From Pedobacter sp. ASV12 (GTDB lineage Bacteria; Bacteroidota; Bacteroidia; Sphingobacteriales; Sphingobacteriaceae): a stretch of 53,727 nucleotides of DNA. A program made the position numbers and the translations under genes. Within the stretch, counting starts at the first letter, position 1. Each line of letters opens with the position of its first letter. Below the pieces are notes generated by a model. That model saw only the letters and a list, made by a program, of their open reading frames with translations. It was not told the origin of the DNA and searched no databases. Location of the stretch: assembly GCF_016429155.1 (NCBI RefSeq), contig NZ_JAELUC010000023.1:1-53727 (forward strand), written 5' to 3'. Below are positions 24,587 to 32,510 of the stretch, piece by piece.

Positions 24587-25887
24587 GCCAGTGGCAGCAG
24601 GATGCTAAAGGTGGTGCCTTTGTTTTCTTCGCTTTTCATGAGCAACTTGCCCTCGTGCTGGGCAATGATGCGCTGAGAGATGTGGAGGCCCAAACCCACC
24701 GATTTTTCGCCCTTTAGGCCGGTACGCCCAGCCTTAGAAAACTGATCGAAAATATGGTGCTGCAGTTTTTTCGGAATGCCTATTCCATAATCGATAATGG
24801 CAATGCATACGCTTTGCTTGTGTATGCTGAGCTCGATGTCAAGCGGTTGCTCAGGGTCTGAAAATTTGAGTCCGTTGCTGATCAGGTTGTCTATCGCCCG
24901 CTCCATTTTAGAACGGTTGATATGGGCAAAAGCAGTTTCGTTGGCTCCCGCAAAGTTGAGGATTCTTTGCTGATTGGCTCTCCATTTTTCTAAGATAGAC
25001 CGTACAAAAGGCACAACGGCCAGGCGCTCGGTGTGCATGGTGGTTTGGTCTAATTTGGCCGCTTCAATCAGGTCGTTAATGATTTCTTTGGCCTGATGGG
25101 CTGCGGTCGAAATCATCTTGGCTTCATTGTGCTGTTTGTCTTCGGCCAGCAGCAGCTTGCTCAATGTTTCGATGTTGTTTAACGGATTTCTGAGGTCGTG
25201 TGCCACAAAAGCCAAAATTTCGCTCTTTTGGGTATTCAGATGTTGTATTTCCAGGTTTTTTTCTTCCAATTGCCTTAGCCTTACAAAGTGCATCGACTTG
25301 AAATAGTAGCTGTATCTTGAAAAGCCCATCAAGATAAAACCTAAAATAAAAGCCGCAATCACGTTCATGATTTTTTCCTGAGAAGTAATTTTGGGCAATA
25401 CCATGCTTAGGATAAACACGATTACCACTAAAATGGCAATGGCTAAAATTTCGCGGTATTCGATGGCAAAAAACAGGCTTACGCTTACAATGCCAATCAA
25501 AAACATGGTCAGCGTATTTTTGGTGTTGTGCAACGAAACGGTATAGCTTACTCCAAAAGAGATCAGCAGCACAAAAATAATGAAGCAGATGGTAAGCAAT
25601 CGCCGGTGCACAATGGTCCATTTGGCCGATTGGAGGGCGATGGTACTGAGCAGGTAAAAGACAAATGCACCCGATAGCTGTATCCAGTTGCCCAAAGAGT
25701 GTTCGGCATAATTCTCTATCTTGATCATGTCGGCATAAAAAACAAGGCTGGTTATCCTCGAACAAAAAGCAATGATGAAAATGATCATGCTCAGTACCTT
25801 AATTTGCCTCAAATTGGCCAAACTATAGAATTGCTTAAATGCAGCAGCGAATCTTTGTGGTGTCTTATACGTAAAAAAGGTTAGCAA
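24583..25887 (-). CDS. Membrane sensor histidine kinase
   Basis: A 434-residue kinase. Residues ~30-190 contain six hydrophobic helices (VLSMIIFIIAFCS, LSGAFVFYLLSTIAL, ILAIAILVVIVFIL, VIAAFILGFILMGFS) with no large extracellular domain, so the signal is probably sensed within the membrane. The HisKA dimerisation domain carries phospho-acceptor His230 in FVAHDLRNPLNN. The ATPase domain has N-box ERAIDNLISNGLKFS, G1 DYGIGIP and G2 VGLGLHISQRII. No response regulator is adjacent. The start is uncertain: TTG at 25887 is used here, and the first in-frame ATG would begin at Met34, near 25788, still before the first helix. Confidence 0.88.
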   Translation of the reverse strand: MLTFFTYKTPQRFAAAFKQFYSLANLRQIKVLSMIIFIIAFCSRITSLVFYADMIKIENYAEHSLGNWIQLSGAFVFYLLSTIALQSAKWTIVHRRLLTICFIIFVLLISFGVSYTVSLHNTKNTLTMFLIGIVSVSLFFAIEYREILAIAILVVIVFILSMVLPKITSQEKIMNVIAAFILGFILMGFSRYSYYFKSMHFVRLRQLEEKNLEIQHLNTQKSEILAFVAHDLRNPLNNIETLSKLLLAEDKQHNEAKMISTAAHQAKEIINDLIEAAKLDQTTMHTERLAVVPFVRSILEKWRANQQRILNFAGANETAFAHINRSKMERAIDNLISNGLKFSDPEQPLDIELSIHKQSVCIAIIDYGIGIPKKLQHHIFDQFSKAGRTGLKGEKSVGLGLHISQRIIAQHEGKLLMKSEENKGTTFSILLPLA

Positions 25888-25982
25888 ATGACAACAGTTA
25901 GGGAATCCAAAAGTACAAAAAATGGATATTGCCCGGATGTAAATGTTCTAAAACGTTACAAAAAGGCATTCTGAAAAGTGCT

Positions 25983-26018
25983 AAAAAAAATGTCACCAAC
26001 TTTGGTGACATTTTTTTC
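25983..26018. terminator. Bidirectional intrinsic terminator
   Basis: AAAAAATGTCACCA pairs with TGGTGACATTTTTT around ACTT, a perfect stem with A and T runs at its outer edges. On - it ends the cold-shock protein transcript, ~35 bases past its stop. Confidence 0.9.
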
Positions 26019-26051
26019 GCATCAAATAAATAAATAAAAAGTCTTTATTAC

Positions 26052-26255
26052 TTATCCTGTTACTCTAACGTTGCTTGCTTCAGGGCCTTTTTTGCCGTCT
26101 TTAACTTCAAATTCAACTTGTTGGCCTTCTTTTAAAGATCTTAGTCCTGAAGATTGAATGGCAGAATGGTGGCAAAAAATATCCTTGCCGCCTTCCTCTG
26201 GTGTGATAAAACCAAAGCCTTTTGCATCGTTAAACCATTTTACTGTACCTGTCAT
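26052..26255 (-). CDS. Cold-shock domain protein (CspA family)
   Basis: A 67-residue single-domain, single-strand nucleic-acid-binding protein that acts as an RNA chaperone. The fold opens [15 protein letters not shown] with RNP1 motif KGFGFI (12-17) and RNP2 DIFCHHSAI (25-33); the usual VFVHFSAI has become IFCHHSAI, as in many Bacteroidota copies. The C terminus EASNVRVTG is standard. It is monocistronic between terminators. The ~320 bases upstream hold no gene, and part of this could be a 5' leader, which in this family often controls expression. Confidence 0.95.
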   Translation of the reverse strand: MTGTVKWFNDAKGFGFITPEEGGKDIFCHHSAIQSSGLRSLKEGQQVEFEVKDGKKGPEASNVRVTG

Positions 26256-26579
26256 AATTTGTTTTTATTAAATTGAGTAGTGAAGATAACGATTTCGATA
26301 TAAAAGCCTAAAAAAAAATAACACAATTACATTTAAACTATATAAAGCCTAGCAGAAAACCGTTTTATTAAATCATTTGGAAAAGCTTGGCCTGGCTTTG
26401 TTCGGATATGGTGCTCTGATAATATAAATAGCTGTGCAACAGTTTTTTAAATAAAAAGGTGCAGCCATAAGACTGCACCTCACAAAAAAACTCCCTCAAG
26501 TAGATTCTACTCTTATTACTTATACGTTTGATTTGGGGAAAAGGTTTCCAAAACACCAAAATATTTATAGCTATTTTGT
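26256..26579. other. Intergenic region upstream of the cold-shock gene
   Basis: These 324 bp are very AT-rich. They contain the hairpin terminator at 26448-26480, a small palindrome AGTAGA-T-TCTACT (26499-26511), and presumably the promoter and leader of the cold-shock gene reading left. A 63-codon frame on - crosses the hairpin and has no protein-like features, so I do not call it. Confidence 0.6.
26448..26480 (-). terminator. Intrinsic terminator of the CvfB-like gene
   Basis: AGGTGCAG (26457-26464) and CTGCACCT (26473-26480) form a perfect 8-bp stem. Read on -, it is followed by TTTTTATTT. It lies ~100 bases after the CvfB-like stop codon. The 3' UTR between them could also be a small RNA ending here. 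Confidence 0.72.
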
Positions 26580-27410
26580 TTAATCAGGCAAAATTAACCT
26601 AATCTCCTCATCGCCAATGCTGATGGTACGTTCCTTGTAAAGGCCGCCGATGGCTTTTTTGAAGGCGCTCTTGCTGATTTGGAAACGTTCGTAAATATCT
26701 TCCGGAGAGCTTTTGTCGCCCAACGGGAGTTTGCCGCCTGCTTCCCTCAAAGCTTTGAGGATAACGTCCTTAGTTTCTAAAATGTGACCATAGCCCATCG
26801 GTTGCAGGCTTAAATCTATTTTATTGCCGATGCGGATTTTCTTGATCCATCCCTTCCGCTGGTCGCCGGGCAGTAAATGGGCAAAAAGCTCGTTGTGGTA
26901 TAAAAGGCCGATGTACCTGTTGTTGATGATGGCATTATAGCCCAAATCGGTTTTTTCGCTGATGAGCAGGCTCACTTCGTCGCCTTCTTCAAAATCAAAT
27001 TCTTCTTCCTCAATAAACCTGTCGAGCCTCGACGAGGCCATGAGGCGCCTATCATCATCAAGGTGCAGGTACACTACATAGCCCTCGCCTTTGTGCATAG
27101 GCCTCTTTTGCTCGCGCACAGGTACATACACGTCTTTGCCGATGCCCAAGTCCAAAAAAGCGCCGTTCTCGCCCGAATCAACCGCAATGAGGTAAGCAAA
27201 ATCGCCTACTTCTGCAAAGGCATCCTGGGTTGTGGCCATCAAATCGCCTGTTTTGCTGGCGTAAACGAATACTTCGAGGTTATCGCCCACCTGCACGTTT
27301 TTGGGTACTTCGCCAAAGGGCAGCAAAACTTCGCTGTTGCCGTCTGATAGGCTTAGGCCAGCTGCATTCTTGCCCACTATCCTTAAGGTATTGTATCTTC
27401 CTATTTCCAT
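26580..27410 (-). CDS. CvfB-like S1 RNA-binding protein
   Basis: A 276-residue protein of the CvfB/YitL family, cytoplasmic, with tandem S1-type OB folds and a C-terminal winged helix. S1-like segments appear at ~1-60 (YNTLRIVGKNAAGLSL), ~65-130 (FAYLIAVDSGENGAFLDLGI, KDVYVPVREQ) and ~140-210 (GDEVSLLISEKTDLGYNAII). The winged-helix end is SPEDIYERFQISKSAFKKAI. In Staphylococcus aureus, CvfB affects virulence gene expression through RNA binding; its role here is unknown. Length matches the family. Terminated by the hairpin at 26448-26480. Confidence 0.9.
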   Translation of the reverse strand: MEIGRYNTLRIVGKNAAGLSLSDGNSEVLLPFGEVPKNVQVGDNLEVFVYASKTGDLMATTQDAFAEVGDFAYLIAVDSGENGAFLDLGIGKDVYVPVREQKRPMHKGEGYVVYLHLDDDRRLMASSRLDRFIEEEEFDFEEGDEVSLLISEKTDLGYNAIINNRYIGLLYHNELFAHLLPGDQRKGWIKKIRIGNKIDLSLQPMGYGHILETKDVILKALREAGGKLPLGDKSSPEDIYERFQISKSAFKKAIGGLYKERTISIGDEEIRLILPD

Positions 27411-27565
27411 GTTTAAAATTAGTTAAGCCATTTTCTTCAATAGCTGTTGTGGCAAAGTTAAGGATATTTAACCGCTATGCCGCTTTAAAATTATTGGCAC
27501 GTTAATTTGCAGGATAGAAAAAATAATTATTTTAGGTGCATAACTGAAAACTTAAAAATCAATTA

Positions 27566-28168
27566 ATGAATAATTCTATTCCTACTTTTTTCCTTGGCGA
27601 TGAATATTTTATCGATGAGAAGGTCAACTTTTTGAAGTTTACGAACGAATACAAGGTATACAACGAGCAGGGCGCACAAATCGGGATCATCAAGCAGCGC
27701 ATGAGCGGCTGGCACAAGTTCCTTACTTTGCTCATCAATAAAGGCATGATGCCTTTCCACCTGGAAATAACCGATGTAAACGATCAGTTGCAGGCCACCA
27801 TTAGCAGGGGATGGACATTTTGGATGTCGAAAATTACGGTTGCCGACCCGGCAGGAATAGAGATTGGCCTCATCAAACAAAAATTCAAGTTCTTTAAACC
27901 TACTTTTACCATTAATGATGCAGCCACAGGCGAAAACATTGCGCAGATAACCGGCGACTGGAAAGCCTGGAACTTTGTCATCAAAGATGCCAAGGGAATC
28001 GAAATGGGCAAAATCAGCAAAAAATGGGCGGGTGCATTAAAGGAAATCTTTACCACGGCCGATAAATACAACGTGTCTATCGACCCCAATTATGCAGAAA
28101 ACAAACAAAAGGTAGCTATTGTGGCCACGGCCATTACCATTGACATGGTGCTGAAAGAGAGCAAATAG
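27566..28168 (+). CDS. LURP-one/phospholipid-scramblase-related protein
   Basis: A 200-residue protein with a repeating strand pattern, for example FTNEYKVYNEQGAQIGIIKQ, FHLEITDVNDQLQATISRG, ITVADPAGIEIGLIKQK and FVIKDAKGIEMGKISKKW. This is the tubby-like twelve-stranded barrel seen in the LURP-one and scramblase families. The central hydrophobic helix of that fold could be TAITIDMVL near the end. No signal peptide. Bacterial members are mostly uncharacterised, and lipid scrambling is unproven. It is preceded by its own upstream space and followed ~120 bp later by a small charged protein. Confidence 0.75.
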   Translation: MNNSIPTFFLGDEYFIDEKVNFLKFTNEYKVYNEQGAQIGIIKQRMSGWHKFLTLLINKGMMPFHLEITDVNDQLQATISRGWTFWMSKITVADPAGIEIGLIKQKFKFFKPTFTINDAATGENIAQITGDWKAWNFVIKDAKGIEMGKISKKWAGALKEIFTTADKYNVSIDPNYAENKQKVAIVATAITIDMVLKESK

Positions 28169-28287
28169 GCAGCAGGGTTCTGATTCTTCGAGCAAAAATA
28201 GCTTTTGCAGCGTTATTTTGACGATTTTGGCCAAACATTATCGAAAAAACAGTTGTTGTCATGATAGTTTTTACAAATAACTGAGCC

Positions 28288-28509
28288 ATGCATACAAAAA
28301 CAACAGAAAAGCCAGCAAAAGCAACAACAGATTTGTCGAGTAAAGTTGCGCAAGAACCCCAAAGCGCTCACGCTACTCCGGTAGTAGAAAAATATGTAGA
28401 AAAACGTAAGGATAAGGCTGAAGAGCAAAGCCAGAAAGAGCAGGAAAATGCTCCTCAAACCAAAACGGTTTGGGATGAGTGGGTGAGCTACAGATACGCC
28501 ATTCTCTAA
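28288..28509 (+). CDS. Small charged hypothetical protein
   Basis: A 73-residue protein rich in Lys, Glu, Gln, Ala and Thr (KYVEKRKDKAEEQSQKEQEN) that ends with a hydrophobic/aromatic tail, TVWDEWVSYRYAIL. It is likely disordered or a single helix, with no signal peptide. Codon use is gene-like, whereas the overlapping - frame is Phe/Leu/Cys-rich as shadows of Lys/Glu-rich genes are. A hairpin follows. I do not recognise the family. Confidence 0.55.
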   Translation: MHTKTTEKPAKATTDLSSKVAQEPQSAHATPVVEKYVEKRKDKAEEQSQKEQENAPQTKTVWDEWVSYRYAIL

Positions 28510-28517
28510 GTTAAGGA

Positions 28518-28545
28518 GACTTGCGAGGCTTTTCGAGCTTCGCAA
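28518..28545. terminator. Hairpin between the small charged protein and DUF983
   Basis: GACTTGCGA and TCGCAAGTC pair across a ~12-base spacer in which GGC and GCT can extend the stem. The following T-run is weak (CTGTTTCT), so termination may be partial. Confidence 0.5.
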
Positions 28546-28571
28546 GTCCTGTTTCTAAACTTTGCAGGTCT

Positions 28572-28991
28572 TTATTTGGCGCTTCGCTCTGGCTCATAAT
28601 GCAGCCCTGGCGATAACCAATACAACAAAATCATTCTAGAATAACGATAGTTTAGTGGCGAAAATACCAAGGTAGAGCCGAAAAGCAGGGCTACAAAATA
28701 CCAGAGGTTTTCATATTCCAGTTTAAGCCCTAAAATATAGGCCGCAACGCTGATCGTTACCATTTCGGCCACATTCATGGCGTAGCTCACAAACATCGAT
28801 ACATAGAAATATCCAGGTTCGCGCTCAAACTTCAATTGGCAATGCGGACAGAATTCGTTCATTTTTTGGGCCCTAAAGCCGTAGGTAGCACCCGTAAATA
28901 CTTTGCCAACCCTGCAACGCGGGCATTTTGCATTGGCAAAGCCATGCCATTGAGAGATGTATAGTCCTTTGGTGTCTTTATTTTGTTCCAT
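28572..28991 (-). CDS. DUF983 family membrane protein with zinc-ribbon cysteines
   Basis: A 139-residue protein of the DUF983 family. The N-terminal CPRCRVGKVF (~19-28) and FCPHCQLKF (~47-55) give two CxxC pairs that can bind zinc. Two transmembrane helices follow (~70-95 around MFVSYAMNVAEMVTISVAAYIL, and ~97-118 WYFVALLFGSTLVFSPL). The biochemical role is unknown. Its first 14 bases overlap the end of the AraC-type regulator upstream, so the two are probably co-translated. Confidence 0.85.
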   Translation of the reverse strand: MEQNKDTKGLYISQWHGFANAKCPRCRVGKVFTGATYGFRAQKMNEFCPHCQLKFEREPGYFYVSMFVSYAMNVAEMVTISVAAYILGLKLEYENLWYFVALLFGSTLVFSPLNYRYSRMILLYWLSPGLHYEPERSAK

Positions 28992-29865
28992 GTGGTGTTG
29001 TATTTAATTTTCTGAATTTTTCGGGCGTAATGCCTTCATATTTTTTAAAAAACTTGATGAAGTAAGATTGATCGGCAAAATTGAGCCTGGTTGCTATTTC
29101 GGCTACCATCAAATCGAGGTTGATGAGCAGACGCTTCGCTTCCAAAATAACACGTTCTCTGATCAACGTACCTGCCGATTGGCCCAAAAAATCGTTGCAA
29201 AGCGCATTTAAGTGGTTGGGCGTGATGTAAAGCAGGCTTGCGTACTGTTTGGGTAGCCTTAATTGGGCATAATTCTGATCGATAAGGCGCTGAAAATTTT
29301 TCAAGAGCGTGTGGTTGTACGAGCTCCCTGGCGCGGTATGCATAATGTTGGTGCTTCTGGCCACTTCTATAAACATCCGAAGCAACAAAGTCTTCACCAA
29401 ATCGTCGTTAATGGGCTTTTCGTTTTGGCCTTCTTTTAAAATATCCTCAAAAATGGCTACCAGTTTGGCCTGCGTTTCAGCCGGCAGCAAAATAACCTGA
29501 GAGTCGGGCTGACCGTTAAAAAAGCTGAAGTTTTCGAGGTAGTTGGGCTGCAGCAAAAAGCTGCTCAAATAATCGCTAGAAAAATTGATGATATAGCCAT
29601 CAGGCGCGGTTTCAAAATCCCAGCTGTGTACCTGGCCTGGCACCATAAAATAAATCAGACCAGGTTTTACGCCAAAGCGTTTAAAGTCGATCTGTTGGCT
29701 GCCGCTGCCTTGCGTAAAAAAAACAAGGTGGAAAAAAGAGTGGCGGTGCGCCGAATGCAGGTGCTGATGTTGCTGTGCATAATGGCCAAAACGGCTGACC
29801 AGAATGCCATCATTCTTGTAGGCCTTGAAGTTTTGGATATCATAAACAGGAATATCATTTTTCAT
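28978..29865 (-). CDS. AraC family transcriptional regulator
   Basis: A 295-residue regulator. Residues ~1-145 form a cupin-type ligand-binding domain (RHSFFHLVFFTQGSGSQQID, GLIYFMVPGQVHSWDF), and a linker and helical region follow. The C-terminal double helix-turn-helix runs from ~190 (YASLLYITPNHLNALCNDFL, VAEIATRLNFADQSYFIKFF) and ends with the signature KKYEGITPEKFRK. I chose the ATG ending at 29865 (MKNDIPVYDI); a longer frame to 29898 adds eleven residues. It overlaps DUF983 by 14 bases, which may be one of its targets or only a transcriptional companion. The inducer is not readable, though the cupin suggests a small molecule such as a sugar. Confidence 0.9.
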   Translation of the reverse strand: MKNDIPVYDIQNFKAYKNDGILVSRFGHYAQQHQHLHSAHRHSFFHLVFFTQGSGSQQIDFKRFGVKPGLIYFMVPGQVHSWDFETAPDGYIINFSSDYLSSFLLQPNYLENFSFFNGQPDSQVILLPAETQAKLVAIFEDILKEGQNEKPINDDLVKTLLLRMFIEVARSTNIMHTAPGSSYNHTLLKNFQRLIDQNYAQLRLPKQYASLLYITPNHLNALCNDFLGQSAGTLIRERVILEAKRLLINLDLMVAEIATRLNFADQSYFIKFFKKYEGITPEKFRKLNTTPHGTK

Positions 29866-29974
29866 ATACAAAGATACCGGTTTCGTAAACGCCAGCAAAG
29901 GTGTTATCTCTATTAAAAATGGTACTTTTTACTTTTTGTATATGTTTTTATATCTCTATATTGCTCAAAAATGG

Positions 29975-31390
29975 CTAGGTAAAGGTAAAATCTATGGCTT
30001 CGCTATTTTGTTGGATAATGGTTAGCGGTATAGCCTTTGCCGGAAACCGGCTCTGGTACGAGAGGACCAGGTTCATAATATAATCGTTAGATGGATAGGG
30101 CTCCATGGCAGATTTAAGGCTTTCTAAATCGTTTACATCGACATGGTTCGAAATATAGCCCATTCCGTAAAATTTACCTTTTTCTACCCAAATGCAACTC
30201 TGCTCATCATCGGTACGACCTTGGTCAACCAATATAAACGATGGCAAAAGATCTTGTAGCTGTTTAATGGCTTGGTTTACGCGGTAATTATAATCTTCGG
30301 GGGCTTCCTCGCCAACACAGGCACCATTGCATTGTCCGTTGGCGTGATGCGTGCAGGCGTGCTTAAGGGTTTGGATAAAACAGAGTTTTTCGCAGAGCGA
30401 ATGTTGCTCAACCAGTTTTCTCAAGAGTTCGTGTCCTTCAAGAAGATAGTTGAAGCTATACAGTGCATGGCTGTCTTTGCGATGCTTATCTATGCCCAAG
30501 CGGATATAGCCATTTTGGTCTTCGAAATGATAAAGCGAATATTTTTGCTCGAATCGCTTCATGGCGCGGTTGTTGGCCGGCCATAGTTTTTTGATTTCAC
30601 TAGCCTCTAAAATAAAGGCCATGAGCTCGGTACCACAGCTTACAAAGTCGATATGGAAAATGCTTTTCAGAAAATTTTGCCGTTGCTGGCTGATGCTATG
30701 GCCCGTAAAATGCGTACAGACGCGTTTTTTGAGCTGTTTGGCCTTGCCTACATAAACTACTTTGCCTTTTTCGTCTTTAAAATAGTAAACGCCAGGAGTG
30801 TTAGGCAGCTTATCTATGGCTTCGCGCAACAAATTAGGGGGCAAAACCTGTTCACGAGAACCTTTTTTCAAAGTATCGGCAATTACGCCAGCGTGATCTT
30901 CGCTTACAATCAGGCCCAGCAAAGTAGCCGTAGCTTCGGCATCGCCGGCTGCCCGGTGGCGGTTGTTGATGGCAATATTCAGGGTTTTGCACAGCTTGCC
31001 CAAGCTATAGGAAGCCAAGCCTGGAAAAACCTTGCGACTTAGCCTAACGGTGCAAAGTTTTTTTACCAGAAGTTGATGGCCACAGGCTTCGAGGTGATGG
31101 CGCACAAAAGAGTAATCAAAATTGACGTTGTGCGCCACAAAAATCTTGTCGTGCAGCAATTCGTAAATATGATCGGCCACTTCCCTGAAATCGGGTGCAT
31201 CGGCTACCATGTCGTCGTTAATGCCGGTTAGGGCTTGGATGTGCATCGGGATGGGCTGATGCGGATTGATGAGCGTTTCAAAACTGTCTACCACCTCTTC
31301 GCCATTATGAATATAGATGGCAATTTCTGTAATGCCGTGTGCGGCAGCATAGCCTCCGGTGGTTTCAATATCGACAACTGCGTATAACAT
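29975..31390 (-). CDS. DnaQ-type exonuclease fused to a UvrC/Cho-like GIY-YIG nuclease
   Basis: A 471-residue two-nuclease protein. Residues 1-170 are a DEDDh 3'-5' exonuclease like the epsilon subunit of DNA polymerase III: Exo I VVDIETTG (5-12), Exo II HNVNFDYSFV and Exo III HRAAGDAEAT. Residues ~195-280 are a GIY-YIG domain (LPNTPGVYYF, VVYVGKAKQLKKRV). The remainder resembles the UvrC N-terminal/Cho region, including a cysteine-bearing patch (ACTHHANGQCNGAC). Such fusions are known as 'DNA polymerase III epsilon/UvrC-like' proteins and probably act in repair. I start at the ATG ending at 31390 because Exo I follows at once; a longer open frame to 31594 adds 68 residues with no exonuclease similarity. 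Confidence 0.9.
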   Translation of the reverse strand: MLYAVVDIETTGGYAAAHGITEIAIYIHNGEEVVDSFETLINPHQPIPMHIQALTGINDDMVADAPDFREVADHIYELLHDKIFVAHNVNFDYSFVRHHLEACGHQLLVKKLCTVRLSRKVFPGLASYSLGKLCKTLNIAINNRHRAAGDAEATATLLGLIVSEDHAGVIADTLKKGSREQVLPPNLLREAIDKLPNTPGVYYFKDEKGKVVYVGKAKQLKKRVCTHFTGHSISQQRQNFLKSIFHIDFVSCGTELMAFILEASEIKKLWPANNRAMKRFEQKYSLYHFEDQNGYIRLGIDKHRKDSHALYSFNYLLEGHELLRKLVEQHSLCEKLCFIQTLKHACTHHANGQCNGACVGEEAPEDYNYRVNQAIKQLQDLLPSFILVDQGRTDDEQSCIWVEKGKFYGMGYISNHVDVNDLESLKSAMEPYPSNDYIMNLVLSYQSRFPAKAIPLTIIQQNSEAIDFTFT

Positions 31391-31613
31391 TTCTGATTTG
31401 TGTTGAAACAAATATATGCTAAAAAAATTAGTAAACAAAGTTTTTCGAAATGGCCTTTGTCCAAAACGTTCAGTAGGCCGGAGGCAGATGCCAATGGCAA
31501 CGAATGCCACCAGACAGTGCATTGGATTCAGCATGCTGTTTGGTTCTTGCCAGCGATTATGGCCAAGGCGCAATAAAAAAATCGATCCGAACATACTAAA
31601 ATGCTTCTTCGAG

Positions 31614-31686
31614 CGTCTTTGTATGGAGAGCGTTAATTTAGATGACGGGGATAGGGCTTAGGCCTTCTATCTCCGTCTCTTTTTTA
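31614..31686 (+). repeat. Hairpin element, copy 1
   Basis: Order of parts: CGTCT box (31614), GAGAGCGTTAATTTAGAT (31626-31643), stem GACGGGGATAG (31644-31654) pairing with CTATCTCCGTC (31667-31677) through one G-U wobble, then a TCTTTTTT tail. Two more copies lie downstream in the same orientation. Confidence 0.8.
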
Positions 31687-31742
31687 GAGCTATTCGGAGT
31701 AAAAAAAAGATTTTATTTTTTGCGATAATTAGAAAAAATAAC

Positions 31743-31815
31743 CGTCTATTTGTTGTGAGAGCGTTAATTTAGATAACGGGGATGGGACTTCTAGTCTTGT
31801 CCCCGTTTCTTTTTA
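31743..31815 (+). repeat. Hairpin element, copy 2
   Basis: CGTCT at 31743, GAGAGCGTTAATTTAGAT from 31757, then stem AACGGGGA pairing with TCCCCGTT and extended inward by TGGGAC/GTCTTG using G-U pairs around loop TTCTA, then TCTTTTT. The lower-stem base changes relative to copy 1 keep pairing (A-T here, G-C there), which suggests selection on RNA structure. Confidence 0.8.
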
Positions 31816-31888
31816 GGCATAAAATACACATTATTAGGTATTTTGTTGTCCATCATCAATGTTTATCTTTACTGTTCATCATCAAAGT

Positions 31889-32401
31889 ATGCCACAGAAA
31901 TCCATCGCCTTTTTATTTTTTATACCGTTTTTATTGTTCTCTTTTGCCTGGGAGCAAGTAAAAATAAGCCCAAACGTGTCGGTAGCCTTTCCCAAAAAAC
32001 CCGAAAAGAAAATAATCGAGGGCAAGGAAATTTGGATAGCCGAGCTCGATTCGACAGTCAAAATGTTTGTTGTCATAACCGATTTCGAAAAACAGGGTGT
32101 CGATGCAAAAAAAATGGCCGAATTGCTCAAAAAGGCAAAGACTTATACAGATCTGAAGAATGGATTTGTGTTGGGGGCCGGCAATGCGGTTGCGCTTAAG
32201 GACTCCATCTGCACCTTTAAAGGCAAGCCTGCCTATTACCTTAAAATGGATATGCGCGGCGAGAAAGAAGACCTGAACAAGTCGCAATTAATGAATGTTT
32301 TTGTAGGTGCCAAAATGTATGGGCTTTGGTTTCTGGAAAAAAACGGCACCAGCCATGAGGCTGAAAAGCTTAAGTTTTGGAATTCGTTGGCCATCAAATA
32401 A
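31889..32401 (+). CDS. Small exported hypothetical protein
   Basis: A 170-residue protein with an N-terminal signal peptide (PQKSIAFLFFIPFLLFSFA) and a soluble mixed alpha/beta domain (VSVAFPKKPEKKIIEGKEIW, KMFVVITDFEKQGVDAKKMA, YLKMDMRGEKEDLNKSQLMN, KMYGLWFLEKNG). I start at the ATG at 31889; an in-frame ATG at 31859 would put ten odd residues before the signal peptide. I do not recognise the family. It sits exactly between copies 2 and 3 of the hairpin element, both in its own direction; copy 3 can act as its terminator. Confidence 0.75.
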   Translation: MPQKSIAFLFFIPFLLFSFAWEQVKISPNVSVAFPKKPEKKIIEGKEIWIAELDSTVKMFVVITDFEKQGVDAKKMAELLKKAKTYTDLKNGFVLGAGNAVALKDSICTFKGKPAYYLKMDMRGEKEDLNKSQLMNVFVGAKMYGLWFLEKNGTSHEAEKLKFWNSLAIK

Positions 32402-32439
32402 AAAAAAACAGCCGTTGTACAATAAAGTTTTTAAACGAA

Positions 32440-32510
32440 CGTCTATATATTCGAGAGCGTTAATTTAGATGACGGGGATGAGGCTTAGCTTTATCCCCGT
32501 TTCTTTTTTT
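32440..32510 (+). repeat. Hairpin element, copy 3
   Basis: CGTCT at 32440, GAGAGCGTTAATTTAGAT from 32453, then stem GACGGGGAT (32471-32479) pairing with ATCCCCGTT (32493-32501), extended by GAGGC/GCTTT around TTA, then TTCTTTTTTT. It ends the transcript of the 31889-32401 gene on +. On the other strand its last 51 bases encode the C terminus and stop codon of the PAP2 gene. Confidence 0.82.

Larger units (their letters stand above)
31391..31888. other. Intergenic region with two hairpin-element copies
   Basis: This ~500-bp gap lies between divergent genes. Its left half (31391-31613) is unremarkable apart from open frames on both strands that I judge spurious. Its right half contains copies 1 and 2 of a repeated hairpin element, separated by an AT-rich stretch (31687-31742). 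Confidence 0.6.

Noticed and set aside
26368..26559. 63-residue frame on - upstream of the cold-shock gene
   Set aside because: Crosses a terminator hairpin, is rich in Phe/Ser/Tyr as AT-rich spacer frames are, and has no recognisable motif.
31391..31594. 68-residue N-terminal extension of the DnaQ/GIY-YIG protein
   Set aside because: The exonuclease motif begins five residues after the ATG at 31390, and the extension shows no similarity to the family.
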